Positions 20,771 to 22,500 of a stretch of DNA of 22,500 nt are shown one piece after another. The translations under genes were made by a program, and so were the position numbers. This DNA comes from Cristatella mucedo (lineage: Eukaryota; Bryozoa; Phylactolaemata; Cristatellidae): contig WPIO01000037.1 in NCBI GenBank assembly GCA_009760855.2, positions 3,375,001 through 3,397,500 of the forward strand, in the 5' to 3' direction. Position 1 is the first letter of the stretch; each line of letters opens with the position of its first letter. The notes beneath the pieces were generated by a model. It was not told the DNA's origin. It ran no database searches and worked only from the letters and a program-made list of their open reading frames with translations.

Positions 20771-22135
20771 CCTGTCCGGGCCATTCCGAAACGGTGTCCA
20801 GTCCAGTTTCAACGTTTGGCTAAGATGATGCTACGGCAGCTGGCAATCGGTGGGTTATGAAATGAACCAACGAATAATATAGAGCTACTCTCTGCTTCAT
20901 TGGCAATGGCACACCGCTTCACCGAGAACGGATACCCATTCCAAGTACAGGAAGACGCCTGTAAGATCGGCGACAGAGCTCAGATCGTTAGATGCTTGCT
21001 GACTGCTGCAATAGCTGCGCAAGAACCGTGCCAAGAGGTGAAAGATCCAGCACTACACCACTACCACCAAGACCAGCTTGCCCTCACACAGTTTGATACA
21101 CCGAGGATGAACAAAGGCAGGATTGATTGATCACAACCAACTAACCAAGATGGCATAAAACCAAGACGACGCTGCGTCTCTGGCGCCTGACTGAAAGCGC
21201 CTGAGCAAAGCTTACTTGCCGCTGCACACTCATTCATGTCAGCCACATCATTTCCAGCCAGATCAAGGCGAACAGAGAAACGCTCCATGCAGTGGCAGAG
21301 ACATGGATACCACTAAGTGAGAGTAGATTCAACAGACGAAAAGCGATGCGCTCACCCAACCACAAATGCATTAAAATCCTACCCTCGAAGGGTCGACGAA
21401 AAAAGAGCACACAGCGTGAGAGCTGCACAGGCGCGCCAGATCCGACCCCTCCCCTCTCACACAGTTCTATGAGCATCCGTCAGGCACTGCCGGACAGATG
21501 CTCACAGAACATTATTGCCGGACAGTGTCAGATGCGGCAAGATTGCGCGCCCCTCAGACGTTAGGCACGGCGCAAAGTAAGACCTGCAATGGGCGCACGG
21601 CACGCGCAGCAGGCGTTCGGTCGGCACTCTCTCGCATCGTCTGCAAGCGACAGATTAGTAGCGATGGTGGCTAACAGATCCGGCGAATGGTACACAGAAC
21701 AAGGTGCCATGCACGCCTTGCGAAAGGCAGCCAGCAGCGCACTAAAAGCAAAGCGTGGAGATGAAGACAAGCCGAGTGGTGCAGGACTGAAAACCGCAGG
21801 CCCTCCAAGCGCCGCGCGTCTAACACATTATCCATGGCACCGAGCGCACACAAAAAACCCGAGAGGCCGATCGCATAGCGATGAGGAAAACAAAACACGA
21901 GAAAGACAGCCCGCACGCGAGGCTCGTGCACACGCGAGAGAGAGAGAGAGAGCGCGGAGAGCACCCTCGTAAGAAGAGGTTACAGCTAAGCCGACAATAG
22001 GAAACATTATATTCAGCAAACACGATCCTGGGTGACTAGCCGTGAACCTGTTGTCAGACACTCACCAAGAATCTGTCAAAACGAAAGACGTGCAATCGGT
22101 TATTTCACTGGTCTCTAACGAACGCGATGGGGGCC

Positions 22136-22166
22136 GGCTGTGGCTCAGGGTGCCCGAGCCACAGCT
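22136..22166. repeat. 10-bp perfect hairpin GCTGTGGCTC / GAGCCACAGC
   Basis: Arms 22137-22146 and 22156-22165 flank AGGGTGCCC. The left arm with its loop (GTGGCTCAGGGTG) also resembles a tRNA A-box, and CGATCGAATCAT about 45 bases on weakly resembles a B-box. The segment may be a decayed SINE head. Confidence 0.6.
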
Positions 22167-22500
22167 GGTGTAGGCTCTCACTACACACGATCGAATCATC
22201 ACGACCGCTAGACACGCGTTCATGCTCACACCAGTGACACTCGACTACTAGCCACCTCGGAACCAGTGCAATGCATGAGCATCAAAGCAGCCCCGATGAG
22301 CTTGAGCATAAAGAATTCGACTATAGGCAGCACCTAAGGACTTTAATCAGAGGTATCTACTTGAAGCAGGGATTGACTTTAAGCAGGGATCTGACAGATG
22401 ACGACCAAATCAATCACTGACAGCAGGGCAGCTACACTGAATCGACAGACACTTGAGGGTCGGGCGACAGCAAACCGAATTTGATGTCTCAGGTCGCGGG

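Larger units (their letters stand above)
18043..22500. other. Probable GPATCH8-like intron or upstream sequence
   Basis: Many open frames exist on both strands, the longest at 20179-20823, but none resembles a known family and several end in the AT microsatellite. I searched the minus strand by eye for G-patch (HGW..G.GLG) and C2H2 patterns and found none. Only the AT tract (20714-20770), the hairpin at 22136-22166 and a short GA run near 21935-21955 stand out. Confidence 0.45.

Noticed and set aside
1-22500. CRISPR array, bacterial operon or phage
   Set aside because: No spaced direct repeats of that kind, no ribosome-binding sites or tightly packed genes; the window is eukaryotic.

Overview
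This is eukaryotic (animal) genomic DNA. There is no operon layout or bacterial gene. The coding sequence is interrupted by introns with GT/AG signals, and the rest is microsatellites, 5'-truncated non-LTR retrotransposons and tRNA-derived SINEs. The L2/CR1-type LINE fragments, CpG-rich patches and a GPATCH8-type protein suggest an invertebrate bilaterian. I cannot name the species.

One gene is well supported. On the minus strand, positions 15957 to 10757 hold two long coding exons: 15957..12854 and 12054..10757. A 799-base intron separates them, and its donor and acceptor join the two reading frames exactly. The spliced product (at least 1465 residues in this window) matches the C-terminal two thirds of GPATCH8, the G-patch/zinc-finger/SR-rich nuclear protein related to ZNF804A/B. 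It has, in order, the WP..CNPLxFDF signature, a lysine-rich tract, a long Ala/Ser-rich linker, an SR/RS domain of about 210 residues, a short E/Q/R helical segment, and a Gln/Ala/His/Gly-rich tail. The first exon begins at a strong splice acceptor, so the G-patch and C2H2 exons must lie further upstream on the minus strand. I found neither between 15958 and 22500. That stretch is probably 5' intron sequence. A polyadenylation signal lies about 185 bases past the stop codon.

Left part (1-10566): intergenic DNA with repeats. There are two fragments of one LINE family in opposite orientation (about 4815-5730 plus, about 9052-9910 minus). Between them lie a compound (CT)/(AT)/(CT) microsatellite, a CpG-dense GC-rich block (about 6100-7270) with several perfect hairpins, and a (TG)n tract. 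Copies of a tRNA-derived SINE family (called SINE-B here) lie at about 325-420, 2515-2670, 2895-3080 and 6377-6560, with a fifth inside the GPATCH8 intron (12310-12495).

Right part (15958-22500): apparently non-coding. It holds a second SINE type (SINE-A, 17895-18042) whose 3' tail is a stem-loop shared with the LINE at 9052-9120, and a third diverged tail copy at 17366-17432. The most informative results are the phase-matched GPATCH8-like gene, the LINE/SINE tail sharing, and the SINE-B family recognised by comparing copies within the window. I see no evidence of an unknown multi-gene system.
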